From contig NZ_JAPKNH010000006.1 of the NCBI RefSeq assembly GCF_026344005.1, forward strand, positions 124,001 through 188,000: a DNA stretch of 64,000 nt, given 5' to 3'. This DNA is from Kaistia terrae. GTDB taxonomy: Bacteria > Pseudomonadota > Alphaproteobacteria > Rhizobiales > Kaistiaceae. The notes beneath the pieces are model-generated. The model was given only the letters and a program-made list of their open reading frames with translations, was not told the origin of the DNA and searched no databases. Positions 38,100 through 45,373 of the stretch are shown one piece after another. Position 1 is the stretch's first letter; every line of letters starts with the position of its first letter. Both the position numbers and the translations under genes were made by a program.

Positions 38100-38558
38100 A
38101 TGTCGGGTCTGGACGCCATCGACCGCAACATCATCCGCCTGCTCCGCCTGAATGCGCGCACCAGCAACGCCAAGCTGGCCGAGGCGGTTGGATTGTCCGC
38201 ATCGGCCTGTTTGCGGCGCGTCAATATATTGGAGCAGACCGGGGTGATCCGGGGTTACACGGCGCTGGTCAGCACCGGGGCGGCGGAGGAGGGGATCGCG
38301 GTGATCGTGCAGATCACGCTCGATCGGCAGACCGAGGAGTACCTCAACCGCTTCGAGGCGGCGGTGCGGAAATATCCCGAAATCCGCGAGTGTTTTCTGA
38401 TGACCGGCGGCTCGGACTATTTTCTCCGGGTCGAAGTGGATGGCGCGGCCAATTTCGAGCGCGTGCATAAGGAGATATTGTCGGCGTTGCCGGGCGTCGC
38501 GCGCATCCATTCGAGTTTTGCGATCCGCAACGTGCTGTCGTCTCGCCGGCCGGGCTGA
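38100..38558 (+). CDS. Lrp/AsnC family transcriptional regulator
   Basis: 152-residue feast/famine regulator. The helix-turn-helix lies at about residues 5-60 ('DAIDRNIIRLLRLNARTSNA' then 'VGLSASACLRRVNILEQTGV'). An RAM effector domain follows ('EYLNRFEAAVRKYPEIRECF'). It is divergent from alr-dadA, the arrangement of DadR/Lrp controlling D-/L-alanine catabolism in other proteobacteria, so alanine is the likely inducer. ATG 38100. Confidence 0.93.
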   Translation: MSGLDAIDRNIIRLLRLNARTSNAKLAEAVGLSASACLRRVNILEQTGVIRGYTALVSTGAAEEGIAVIVQITLDRQTEEYLNRFEAAVRKYPEIRECFLMTGGSDYFLRVEVDGAANFERVHKEILSALPGVARIHSSFAIRNVLSSRRPG

Positions 38559-38644
38559 TCTCGGTGGCTTTCGAGCCCGAATCGGCGACCTCGCTGCCAT
38601 CGCACCAACGCCGCCGTGACCCTCCTGGCTTCCGTCTTGCGGAC

Positions 38645-38676
38645 AAAAAAGGACCCGCCCTTTGCTGGGCGGGTCC
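38645..38676 (-). terminator. Intrinsic terminator of the KGG stress protein
   Basis: A 10-bp stem, ggacccgccc (38651-38660) with gggcgggtcc (38667-38676), around tttgct, followed on the minus strand by six T (38645-38650). A strong intrinsic terminator downstream of the KGG gene stop at 38699. Confidence 0.88.
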
Positions 38677-38698
38677 ATCGGTTCATTCATGCGATGGG

Positions 38699-38890
38699 CT
38701 AGCGCTGGCCGCCCTTGTGCGAGGGGTCACGATCCTTGTTCTGGGATCCGTGCGAACCTTGCTGTGTCGTCCTGTCGGACGCCTGGCTCTGCTGCTTGGC
38801 CTGTTCGCCGCCCTTCTTGCCCATTTCGGAAGCTCGTTTCGGATCGTTTGCAAAATTGCCGGATCCGCCGCGTTGGTCTTTGTTGGGCAT
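38699..38890 (-). CDS. KGG-motif stress-induced protein
   Basis: 63 residues, highly hydrophilic and probably disordered. It starts 'MPNKDQRGGSGNFANDPKRA' and contains 'ASEMGKKGGEQAKQQSQASD'. This is the KGG motif found once here (repeated in GsiB/con-10 proteins), linked to stress and desiccation. ATG 38890 has 'ggagtg' 9 nt upstream, whereas the open frame to 39016 does not look coding. Monocistronic, with its own terminator. Confidence 0.88.
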   Translation of the reverse strand: MPNKDQRGGSGNFANDPKRASEMGKKGGEQAKQQSQASDRTTQQGSHGSQNKDRDPSHKGGQR

Positions 38891-39110
38891 TTCACTCACT
38901 CCGCTGAACCCCGTCCGGGTAAGAAACCTCTCAGCCCGGCAATCGTTCCGAACTTTGCCGCATAACGTTACGTCGCAGGGCGCAATCACCGGATTCTGGC
39001 CGCTTCGTGTTGACAAGGCAGGTCACCGCTGACTATGGTCCGGCCGAAATTTCGAGCGGGTGCCTTGGCGCTCGTGTCGTTCCCAGAACCCTTTCACGAG
39101 CGTTGCCGCC

Positions 39111-39236
39111 ATGAAGATCAAGAATTCGCTCAGGTCCCTTCTCGGGCGTCACCGCGCCAACCGGCTCGTGCGCCGGAAGGGCCGTGTATTCATCATCAAT
39201 AAGGTGAATCCGCGCTACAAGGCCCGTCAGGGCTAA
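39111..39236 (+). CDS. rpmJ: 50S ribosomal protein bL36 (YkgO-type)
   Basis: 41-residue ribosomal protein. It reads '[20 protein letters not shown]' and then '[20 protein letters not shown]', the alphaproteobacterial L36 without the zinc-binding cysteines of the classical type. A 7-bp GC hairpin with a UUCG loop (39243-39260) follows the stop. This gene is a core-genome anchor at the end of the accessory part of the window. Confidence 0.95.
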   Translation: MKIKNSLRSLLGRHRANRLVRRKGRVFIINKVNPRYKARQG

Positions 39237-39242
39237 TTGGCG

Positions 39243-39260
39243 GGCGCGCTTCGGCGCGCC
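39243..39260 (+). terminator. UUCG hairpin downstream of rpmJ
   Basis: Stem ggcgcgc/gcgcgcc with a ttcg tetraloop immediately after the rpmJ stop (39236). Only a short, interrupted T-rich stretch (gatttt) follows 11 nt later, so its strength as a terminator is uncertain. Confidence 0.5.
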
Positions 39261-39280
39261 GTCCGGATATGATTTTGACG

Positions 39281-39319
39281 ATGCCCGCATGACGGCTTAA
39301 ACTGCCATCATGCGGGCAT
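39281..39319 (+). promoter_or_regulatory. 12-bp perfect hairpin covering the start codon of the TPR gene
   Basis: atgcccgcatga (39281-39292) and tcatgcgggcat (39308-39319) are exact reverse complements with a 15-nt loop. The start codon ATG 39310 of the TPR gene is inside the right arm, and no Shine-Dalgarno is visible before it. It may limit translation or serve as the rpmJ terminator. Confidence 0.6.
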
Positions 39320-39900
39320 TTGTCATTTCTCTCTTTGCGTTGGCCGCTCTCTCGTCGGTGTCGCTCGCAGCGACCCCTGATTCTGCCGATTCCTCCGGGA
39401 AGGACGGCGGGTTGACGAGCCAGAGCATGGACCAATTGTTCTCGACTCTCGCCAAACCAGGCGACGACGCGACAGGCAAGGCCGTCGAGTCGGAGCTGGA
39501 GCGACGCTGGCGCGACTCGGGCAGCGATACGATCGAACTGCTGATGCAGTGGGCGACCGAAGCGATCGCCACCAAGAATTTTCCCCGCGCCTTGGATTAT
39601 CTCGACGCCGTTACCACGATGAAGCCCGATTATGTCGAGGGCTGGAATCGGCGCGCGACGCTGTTCTTCCTGCAGGACGAATATGGCAAGGCGCTTTCCG
39701 ACCTGGAGAAGGTGCTGGCGCTGGAGCCGCGCCACTATGGCGCCTTGGCCGGGCTCGGCATGATTCTGAACGAGATCGACCGCAAGAAGGAAGCCCTTCT
39801 GGCGCTGAAGAAGGCAATCGCCATCGATCCTTATCTCGACGATCAGGTTCGCGATGCCATCAAGACGCTCGAGCCGGAACTCGACGGCCGCGAGATCTAG
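39310..39900 (+). CDS. Exported TPR-repeat protein
   Basis: 196 residues with a signal peptide 'MRAFVISLFALAALSSVSLA' (cleavage near 'LAATP'). At least three tetratricopeptide-like repeats run from about residue 75 to 190 ('NFPRALDYLDAVTTMKPDYV', 'YGKALSDLEKVLALEPRHYG', 'KKEALLALKKAIAIDPYLDD'). It is probably a periplasmic scaffold; partner unknown. The start codon lies in a 12-bp hairpin (39281-39319), but the signal peptide begins exactly there, which supports it. Confidence 0.88.
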   Translation: MRAFVISLFALAALSSVSLAATPDSADSSGKDGGLTSQSMDQLFSTLAKPGDDATGKAVESELERRWRDSGSDTIELLMQWATEAIATKNFPRALDYLDAVTTMKPDYVEGWNRRATLFFLQDEYGKALSDLEKVLALEPRHYGALAGLGMILNEIDRKKEALLALKKAIAIDPYLDDQVRDAIKTLEPELDGREI

Positions 39901-39957
39901 CTGTCGCTACCCACGTCACTCGAAACCCCTCGGGCAGCCGCTCCCTGACAGAAGCGC

Positions 39958-39994
39958 AAAAAAAACACCGGCTCTCCGCGAGGAGGCCGGTGTT
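39958..39994 (-). terminator. Intrinsic terminator of pyk
   Basis: A 9-bp stem aacaccggc (39964-39972) with gccggtgtt (39986-39994), extended by ctcc/ggag and closed by a GCGA tetraloop. On the minus strand it is followed by an eight-T run (39958-39965). Located 81 bp past the pyk stop. Confidence 0.9.
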
Positions 39995-40074
39995 GTCATT
40001 TGTCATTGGCGAGGCGCGCCACCCTCCAGGGGAAAGGGCGGTCTCGGATGGCCCTGGAAGGACCGGGGAGCCGC

Positions 40075-41514
40075 CTAGCGGCGCCCCTCTTCAGCGCCGG
40101 TGCCGACATAGGCAATGCGCAGCATGTTGGTCGCGCCCGGCGTGCGCAGCGGAACGCCGGCCGTGATGATGATCCGGTCGCCGGGCTTCGCGAAACCTTC
40201 GCGATTGGCGATGAAGCAGGCGCGGTTCACCATGTCGTCGAGGTTGTAGGCGTCGTCGCTGACGACGCAGTGCAGACCCCATACGACCGAAAGGCGACGT
40301 GCCGTCGAGACGATCGGCGACAAGGCGATGATCGGCGTCTGCGGGCGTTCGCGGGCGGCGCGAAGGCCGGTCGAACCCGAGGCGGTGTAGCAGCAGATGG
40401 CGGCGAGGTTCAGCGTCTCGGCAATCTGGCGGGCGGCGGCCGAGATCGCGTCGGCGCCGGTCGCCTCCGGCTCGGTGCGCTGGGCGTGCATGATGTTCTT
40501 GTGGTTCGAATCGAGTTCCACCTGGGTGGCGATCCGGTCCATCGTCTCGACGGCGTCGATCGGGAATGCACCCGCGGCCGACTCGGCCGAAAGCATGATG
40601 GCGTCGGCGCCTTCGTAAACTGCGGTGGCGACGTCGGAGACTTCGGCGCGGGTGGGAACCGGCGCTGTAATCATCGACTCCAGCATCTGCGTCGCGACGA
40701 CGACCGGCTTGCCGGCACGACGGCAGGCGCGGGTGATCTGCTTCTGGATGCCCGGAACCTGCTCCAGCGGCATCTCGACGCCTAGATCGCCGCGCGCCAC
40801 CATCAGCGCGTCGGAGATCTCGATGATCTCGGCCAGGCGCTGGACTGCCTGCGGCTTCTCGATCTTCGACATGATGCCGGCGCGGCCGGCGACGATGTCG
40901 CGAACCTCGGCGACGTCTTCGGGGCGCTGGACGAAGGAGAGGGCGATCCAGTCGACATTGGCCTGAAGGGCAGCCGTGAGATCGGCGCGGTCCTTGTCGG
41001 TCAGCGCGCCGGTCTTGATCGTCGAATCCGGAACGCTGACGCCCTTGCGATCCGAAAGCTTGAGGCCGACTTCAACCGTGGTCAGCGCGCTCTTGCCATC
41101 CGTCGAGATGACGCGCAGGCGGACCTTGCCGTCGTCGATCAGCAGGCGATGACCGGGCTCGAGAACTTCGAGGATTTCGGGATGCGGCAGGAAGACGCGG
41201 CCCTCGGTGCCGGGCGTCGGGTCGCTGTCGAGCGTGAAATTCTGGCCGACGATGATATCGACGGACTTGTTGGCAAAAGCGCCCAGGCGCAGCTTCGGAC
41301 CCTGGAGGTCGGCAAGAATTCCGATGGGACGGCCGACATCGGCTTCCACGTTGCGGATGATGCCCACGAGTTCGTTCAGCTTCTCGTGCGTCGTGTGGCT
41401 CATGTTGATGCGGAACACATCGGCGCCGGCCCGGAACAGGGCCTCGATCATCTTCTTGTCGGAAGACGCCGGACCCAGGGTCGCGAGAATCTTGACCTTA
41501 CGCGACCGTCTCAT
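40075..41514 (-). CDS. pyk: Pyruvate kinase
   Basis: 479-residue glycolytic enzyme converting phosphoenolpyruvate and ADP to pyruvate and ATP. It begins 'MRRSRKVKILATLGPASSDK'. It carries the active-site blocks 'MVARGDLGVEMPLEQVPG' near residue 237 and 'KPVVVATQMLESMI' near 265, and a C-terminal regulatory domain ending 'ATNMLRIAYVG'. The start overlaps the stop of the DUF1036 gene by 4 bp, so translation is coupled. A strong terminator lies downstream. Confidence 0.96.
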   Translation of the reverse strand: MRRSRKVKILATLGPASSDKKMIEALFRAGADVFRINMSHTTHEKLNELVGIIRNVEADVGRPIGILADLQGPKLRLGAFANKSVDIIVGQNFTLDSDPTPGTEGRVFLPHPEILEVLEPGHRLLIDDGKVRLRVISTDGKSALTTVEVGLKLSDRKGVSVPDSTIKTGALTDKDRADLTAALQANVDWIALSFVQRPEDVAEVRDIVAGRAGIMSKIEKPQAVQRLAEIIEISDALMVARGDLGVEMPLEQVPGIQKQITRACRRAGKPVVVATQMLESMITAPVPTRAEVSDVATAVYEGADAIMLSAESAAGAFPIDAVETMDRIATQVELDSNHKNIMHAQRTEPEATGADAISAAARQIAETLNLAAICCYTASGSTGLRAARERPQTPIIALSPIVSTARRLSVVWGLHCVVSDDAYNLDDMVNRACFIANREGFAKPGDRIIITAGVPLRTPGATNMLRIAYVGTGAEEGRR

Positions 41515-41972
41515 TTGCGTTGCGCTCCTTGCTGTGCAGGTTCGTTGAGCTGGATGGTCCAGCTGGTTTGTTCGCCGGTATCGACTTCGAAGAAGCCGGA
41601 ACGATTAAATCCACGCGGCACGCAATCTTCGGTGCCTTCAATGGTAAACATTTTGTCTTTCGTGCACATCACGTATTTGCCACTCCACTCGCCACCGTGG
41701 TCGTAGTCGACCGCATAGACGTAATAGTATCGTGACACGAGGGTGCCGCTGACGAGCGTCTCGCAGCTATTGACCGGGACGTTCCACCAGCCTTCGGTCG
41801 TCCAGACTTTCTTGTCCTTGTAGCCAATGGCGACGCCGACGCGACTGGGCGTCTTGTTGCAGAGGCGCAGATCGGCGGATGCCGGCGCAGACTGCAGGAA
41901 GAACGCCGCCAGCGCGACAACGCAAAGCAGTAGGGCCGAACGCGGCCAATGTCGAAGCTCATATGATCGCAT
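41511..41972 (-). CDS. Exported DUF1036 protein
   Basis: 153 residues from ATG 41972. The N-terminal segment 'LLLCVVALAAFFLQSAPASA' is a signal peptide. The mature part opens 'DLRLCNKTPSRVGVAIGYKD', the DUF1036 signature, with further cysteines near 80, 100 and 120 ('SCET', 'MCTK', 'DCVP') that probably form periplasmic disulfides. Codons upstream to 42134 are open but not protein-like. It is the first gene of a two-gene unit with pyk, an arrangement I know from other Hyphomicrobiales. Function unknown. Confidence 0.88.
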   Translation of the reverse strand: MRSYELRHWPRSALLLCVVALAAFFLQSAPASADLRLCNKTPSRVGVAIGYKDKKVWTTEGWWNVPVNSCETLVSGTLVSRYYYVYAVDYDHGGEWSGKYVMCTKDKMFTIEGTEDCVPRGFNRSGFFEVDTGEQTSWTIQLNEPAQQGAQRK

Positions 41973-42170
41973 CGATGAGGTCGCGAACCGGTTGAGGCAG
42001 GAGGCAGCTTTATGACGCTGCGGCTTTCCAGCTGTCAACCTTGGCGTGAGGGGAGCGGGCGAGGAAAATGCCCGCTTTCGGTGCGGGTTGGCCGCCAATG
42101 TCAGTCCGTTGGATTGCATTATTGTGATGTTCAAAATAAACGCGGCGGCATGATGGCTGAAACCCTTTCG

Positions 42171-43079
42171 TCAGCCGCCCCGTTGGGGGCGGGCGATGAA
42201 GATACCGGCAAGAATGAGCGCGCCGCCGATGGCCTGCGGCAGCGACACGGCCTCGCCGAGAAACAGCCAGCCGGCTAAACCCGCCGCGACCGCTTCCAGG
42301 AAGATCACCAACGCTGAGAAAGCGGCAGGCAGATGGCCGAGCGCGAAGGCAAGCATACCTTGCCCACCGGCATGGCTGATGAAAGCGAGTCCGGCCAGCG
42401 AAGCGGCACTCTCGATCGTGTCGGGCAGAATGCGCGGCTCCGTCGCAAGCGCGACGGCGAGAAGCACTCCAGCGGTGATCACCGTTGACAGGAAAGTGAT
42501 TTTTCCGGCCGAGGAGCGGCGGCGTGCCACGCGCACGGCGAGGAAATAGCCTCCGAAGAAGAAGGAGGTCGCGATGCCGTAGAGGTCGCCGTCGAGATGG
42601 TCCGGTCGCACGCGCCAGCTCATGCCGACCAGGAAGGCAGCCCCCAGCAGGCAAAGCCCAAGGCCCGCCAGAACGCCGCGCCCGACTTTCTCGCCGATCA
42701 GGAGACCGGAGCCTAGCACCACCCATACCGGCGCCATGGTGGCGAGGAACGTAGCGTTGGCGACGCTCGTCTTCAGGATCGCCAGGTGCCAGAAGAGCAG
42801 GTCGGCAGAGAACAGGGCGCCGGCCGCCAGTATGGCGCCATCGATTTTCCAGATGGAGGCGGCCGAGGCTCCCGACCGGCGCGCCTCGACCAGCGCCCAG
42901 GCGAACAGTAGCGGCAGCGCGCCGCCGACGCGCCAGAATGCGCTGGCGAACGGGCCGACATCCGTCCATCGCACAAAGATCGGCGATATGCCCATCGCCA
43001 TCGCGCCCAGGATAAGGGCCGGAATGGCGAAGGCGGCGACGGATGAGGGTGGCGATGGGGCGGGCGATGCGGGCGGCAA
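42171..43079 (-). CDS. DMT-superfamily transporter (two EamA domains)
   Basis: 302-residue inner-membrane transporter with about ten hydrophobic helices in two EamA halves ('FAIPALILGAMAMGISPIFV' in the first, 'LVIFLEAVAAGLAGWLFLGE' in the second). The TTG at 43079 is the likely start, since the next Met is already inside helix 1. It is divergent from the N-formylglutamate amidohydrolase gene. Substrates of such carriers are amino acids or metabolites; not assignable here. Confidence 0.9.
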   Translation of the reverse strand: MPPASPAPSPPSSVAAFAIPALILGAMAMGISPIFVRWTDVGPFASAFWRVGGALPLLFAWALVEARRSGASAASIWKIDGAILAAGALFSADLLFWHLAILKTSVANATFLATMAPVWVVLGSGLLIGEKVGRGVLAGLGLCLLGAAFLVGMSWRVRPDHLDGDLYGIATSFFFGGYFLAVRVARRRSSAGKITFLSTVITAGVLLAVALATEPRILPDTIESAASLAGLAFISHAGGQGMLAFALGHLPAAFSALVIFLEAVAAGLAGWLFLGEAVSLPQAIGGALILAGIFIARPQRGG

Positions 43080-43147
43080 GGCAATCTCTACGGAAGAGGA
43101 AGCACATTCCTATGGCAGCCGTTCGGCCGGGTCACTATCATTTAGCC

Positions 43148-43987
43148 ATGCATGACGCTCCAAATCCAAGCTTGGCACTAAATCCGGGTCCCGCACGCGA
43201 CAACGGGGCCGAGGCCGTCTTCGAAATGATTCCAGGCGACGATCGCGCCGGGCTGATCCTGCTCTGCGATCATGCTTCCAGCCACGTGCCGGAGGAATAC
43301 GGATCGCTTGGCCTGCCGCCATCCGAGTTCGAGCGCCACATCGCCTATGACATCGGCGCAGAGGTTTTGACGCGCGCGCTGGCCGATCGCTTTGGCGTTC
43401 CGGCGGTGCTGTCGCATTTTTCACGGCTGCTGATCGATCCCAACCGTGGTCTCGACGATCCCACGCTGATCATGCGGCTCTCGGACGGGGCGGTGATCCC
43501 GCGCAACGCGAAAATCGACAGGGACGAGCGCGAAAACCGGATTGCCCGCTTCTACCAGCCCTATGACGATGCGGTGAACCGGACCATCGAGGCCGGCATG
43601 GCGAGCGGCCGGATCCCGATGATCCTGTCGATCCATAGCTTCACGCCGCTCTGGAAGGGTACGCCGCGGCCCTGGCACGCGGGTATTCTCTGGGATGCCG
43701 ATCCGCGGCTTGCCTTGCCGCTGATCGATGGGCTGGCGCTCGATCCGGCCATCGTCGTGGGCGACAACGAGCCCTATCACGGCGCGCTCAAGGGCGACAC
43801 GCTCTACCGCCATGCGACGAAGCGCGGCCTCGCCCATGCTCTGGTCGAGATCCGCCAGGATCTGGTCGCCGATCCGGCGGGCGTCGCCGAATGGGCGGAT
43901 CGCCTCGGCAAGGTTCTTGTCGATCTCAAGGTCGGCGAAGCGCCGCACAAGGTTGAATTCTTTGGCTCGCTCGCTGATTCCAGATAG
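43148..43987 (+). CDS. N-formylglutamate amidohydrolase family protein
   Basis: 279 residues from ATG 43148; an ATG at 43112 with 'gagga' 11 nt upstream would add 12. Family features are 'LILLCDHASSHVPEEYGSLG' near residues 36-55, 'AYDIGAE' near 74, 'HFSRLLIDPNRG' near 96 and 'ILSIHSFTPLW' near 160. The enzymes deformylate N-formylglutamate in histidine degradation, but this COG3931-like subgroup is found away from hut genes. It is divergent from the DMT transporter. Exact substrate uncertain. Confidence 0.88.
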   Translation: MHDAPNPSLALNPGPARDNGAEAVFEMIPGDDRAGLILLCDHASSHVPEEYGSLGLPPSEFERHIAYDIGAEVLTRALADRFGVPAVLSHFSRLLIDPNRGLDDPTLIMRLSDGAVIPRNAKIDRDERENRIARFYQPYDDAVNRTIEAGMASGRIPMILSIHSFTPLWKGTPRPWHAGILWDADPRLALPLIDGLALDPAIVVGDNEPYHGALKGDTLYRHATKRGLAHALVEIRQDLVADPAGVAEWADRLGKVLVDLKVGEAPHKVEFFGSLADSR

Positions 43988-44082
43988 CGGTTGCCGAGTA
44001 GCGGCTCACGGTAGCGGCGCCGGCCGCAGAGGCGCTGAAACGGACCTTCGGGTCGATCCTCCATCTTCGAAGGCAGGCTGTC

Positions 44083-44391
44083 ATGACCACCGAACTGGAC
44101 CCACAGACGACGATCGAGCTTGAGGCGGCGGCGTTTCGCAGCCTGGTCGAGCATCTGCGCGCGCGCAGCGACGTGCAGAACATCGATTTGATGAACCTTG
44201 CCGGCTTCTGCCGCAACTGCCTGTCGAACTGGTATCGCGAGGCTGCCGAGGCAAAGGGAATAGAGCTCTCCAAGGAGGCTTCGCGAGAGATCGTTTACGG
44301 CATGCCCTACGCAGAGTGGCAGCAGCTCAACCAACGCGAGGCGACGGAGGAACAAAAGGTGGCCTTCTCAACCCGCCAACCCGGCCATTGA
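44083..44391 (+). CDS. DUF1244 family protein
   Basis: 102-residue small cytosolic protein. The core 'FRSLVEHLRARSDVQNIDLM' and 'NLAGFCRNCLSNWYREAAEA' is the DUF1244 signature with a C-x-x-C pair that could bind a metal or form a disulfide. Found in alpha- and gammaproteobacteria with unknown role. It lies 95 bp after the amidohydrolase gene and 89 bp before gapR. Confidence 0.93.
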   Translation: MTTELDPQTTIELEAAAFRSLVEHLRARSDVQNIDLMNLAGFCRNCLSNWYREAAEAKGIELSKEASREIVYGMPYAEWQQLNQREATEEQKVAFSTRQPGH

Positions 44392-44480
44392 CGCACCGAC
44401 ACATCCTTTGTGGACTTGACCCCTTCGCCTAAGTCGGGCACTCACGCTCGCCTGTCGCCAATCTTTTGAGGTTCCCCAAC

Positions 44481-44732
44481 ATGGCTGAAGATGAAGTCCA
44501 GGGTGTCGCCGCCGCCCAGCTCAGGTCCATTGTCGAGCGGATCGAGCGACTCGAAGAAGAGAAGAAGGCCATCGCGGACGACATCAAGGATGTCTACGGC
44601 GAAGCGAAAGCCAATGGCTATGACACCAAGGCTCTCCGCAAGATCGTGGCGCTGCGCAAGCAGGACGCCAACGAGCGCGAAGAGCAAGAGGCTATCCTCG
44701 AACTCTACAAGAACGCGCTCGGGATGGTCTGA
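44481..44732 (+). CDS. gapR: Nucleoid-associated protein GapR (DUF2312/UPF0335)
   Basis: 83-residue coiled-coil DNA-binding protein. The family core is visible as '[20 protein letters not shown]' followed by '[20 protein letters not shown]' and '[17 protein letters not shown]'. In Caulobacter, GapR clamps overtwisted DNA and assists replication and transcription ahead of polymerases. ATG 44481 gives the usual start 'MAEDEVQG'; an upstream in-frame start at 44466 is less likely. A 10-bp hairpin lies 24 bp past the stop. Confidence 0.9.
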   Translation: MAEDEVQGVAAAQLRSIVERIERLEEEKKAIADDIKDVYGEAKANGYDTKALRKIVALRKQDANEREEQEAILELYKNALGMV

Positions 44733-44755
44733 TCAGACTGTCTTTCTGACGGGGT

Positions 44756-44778
44756 CGATCGGAGCGCTGCTCCGATCG
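44756..44778 (+). terminator. Hairpin downstream of gapR
   Basis: cgatcggagc (44756-44765) and gctccgatcg (44769-44778) form a perfect 10-bp stem with a 3-nt loop, 24 bp after the gapR stop. No T-run follows, so it may stabilise the mRNA end rather than terminate on its own. Confidence 0.45.
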
Positions 44779-44898
44779 CACGCCGCAGACTGGCTGGCCG
44801 ACGGCCGACCAGAGTCGTTCATCGTTTCAGGGAAACTCTGAACGGCGTTATCTTCACGCGAACCGGTATCCACTTCGCTCAAAAACGCTGCGGACGGG

Positions 44899-45072
44899 CT
44901 ACTTGCCCTTGTTCTCGGCCGGAAGATGCTGGCCGTAAGTGCGGTCGCGTTCGTCCCGCGTCCGCACCAGATCCTCATAAGCCTGACGGGCTTCCGCCGA
45001 CAGCGACACCCGTTTTCCCGGCGACGCCTGCTTGCGCGGGGCTTTCTTGAAGCGGTCGTTCGTTTCGGTCAT
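44899..45072 (-). CDS. 57-residue basic hypothetical protein
   Basis: Small open frame starting 'MTETNDRFKKAPRKQASPGK' and ending 'RTYGQHLPAENKGK'. It is charged throughout, with the central part 'VSLSAEARQAYEDLVRTRDE' predicted helical. A purine-rich agagga sits about 11 nt before ATG 45072. It lies alone on the minus strand between gapR and the DUF882 gene. No domain is recognised, but composition and a plausible ribosome binding site support a real gene. Confidence 0.6.
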   Translation of the reverse strand: MTETNDRFKKAPRKQASPGKRVSLSAEARQAYEDLVRTRDERDRTYGQHLPAENKGK

Positions 45073-45317
45073 GGCGCATGCATCCTCTCGGCTGATACTG
45101 CAAGCTATAACAGCCTAAGGCCCGCGCCGACAGCGCCCAGCGCAGTTTTGCGTCCGGTGGCCGGTCGCTCGGCAATCTCCCGCCAGCGCTTTCCGCTTCC
45201 TTTCCCTGCCCTGAATCGAGCCGCTGTCGCTTGTCATGCCGTTGCGCGTTCCTTGCTTTCGCGCAAGTTGAAACAGGAAGCGAGAAGGCCGGTGTTCTTC
45301 GCCGGCAACCGCGCAAC

Positions 45318-45352
45318 AAAAAAGCGCCGTGGCAGGTCGCCACGGCGCTTTT
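45318..45352 (-). terminator. Intrinsic terminator (bidirectional) after the DUF882 gene
   Basis: A 14-bp stem aaaagcgccgtggc (45320-45333) with gccacggcgctttt (45339-45352) around aggtc. It ends in A/T runs on both sides, so it can act in both directions. It lies 22 bp past the stop of the minus-strand DUF882 gene. Confidence 0.88.
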
Positions 45353-45373
45353 GAATGCTTGAAACTGGATAGG

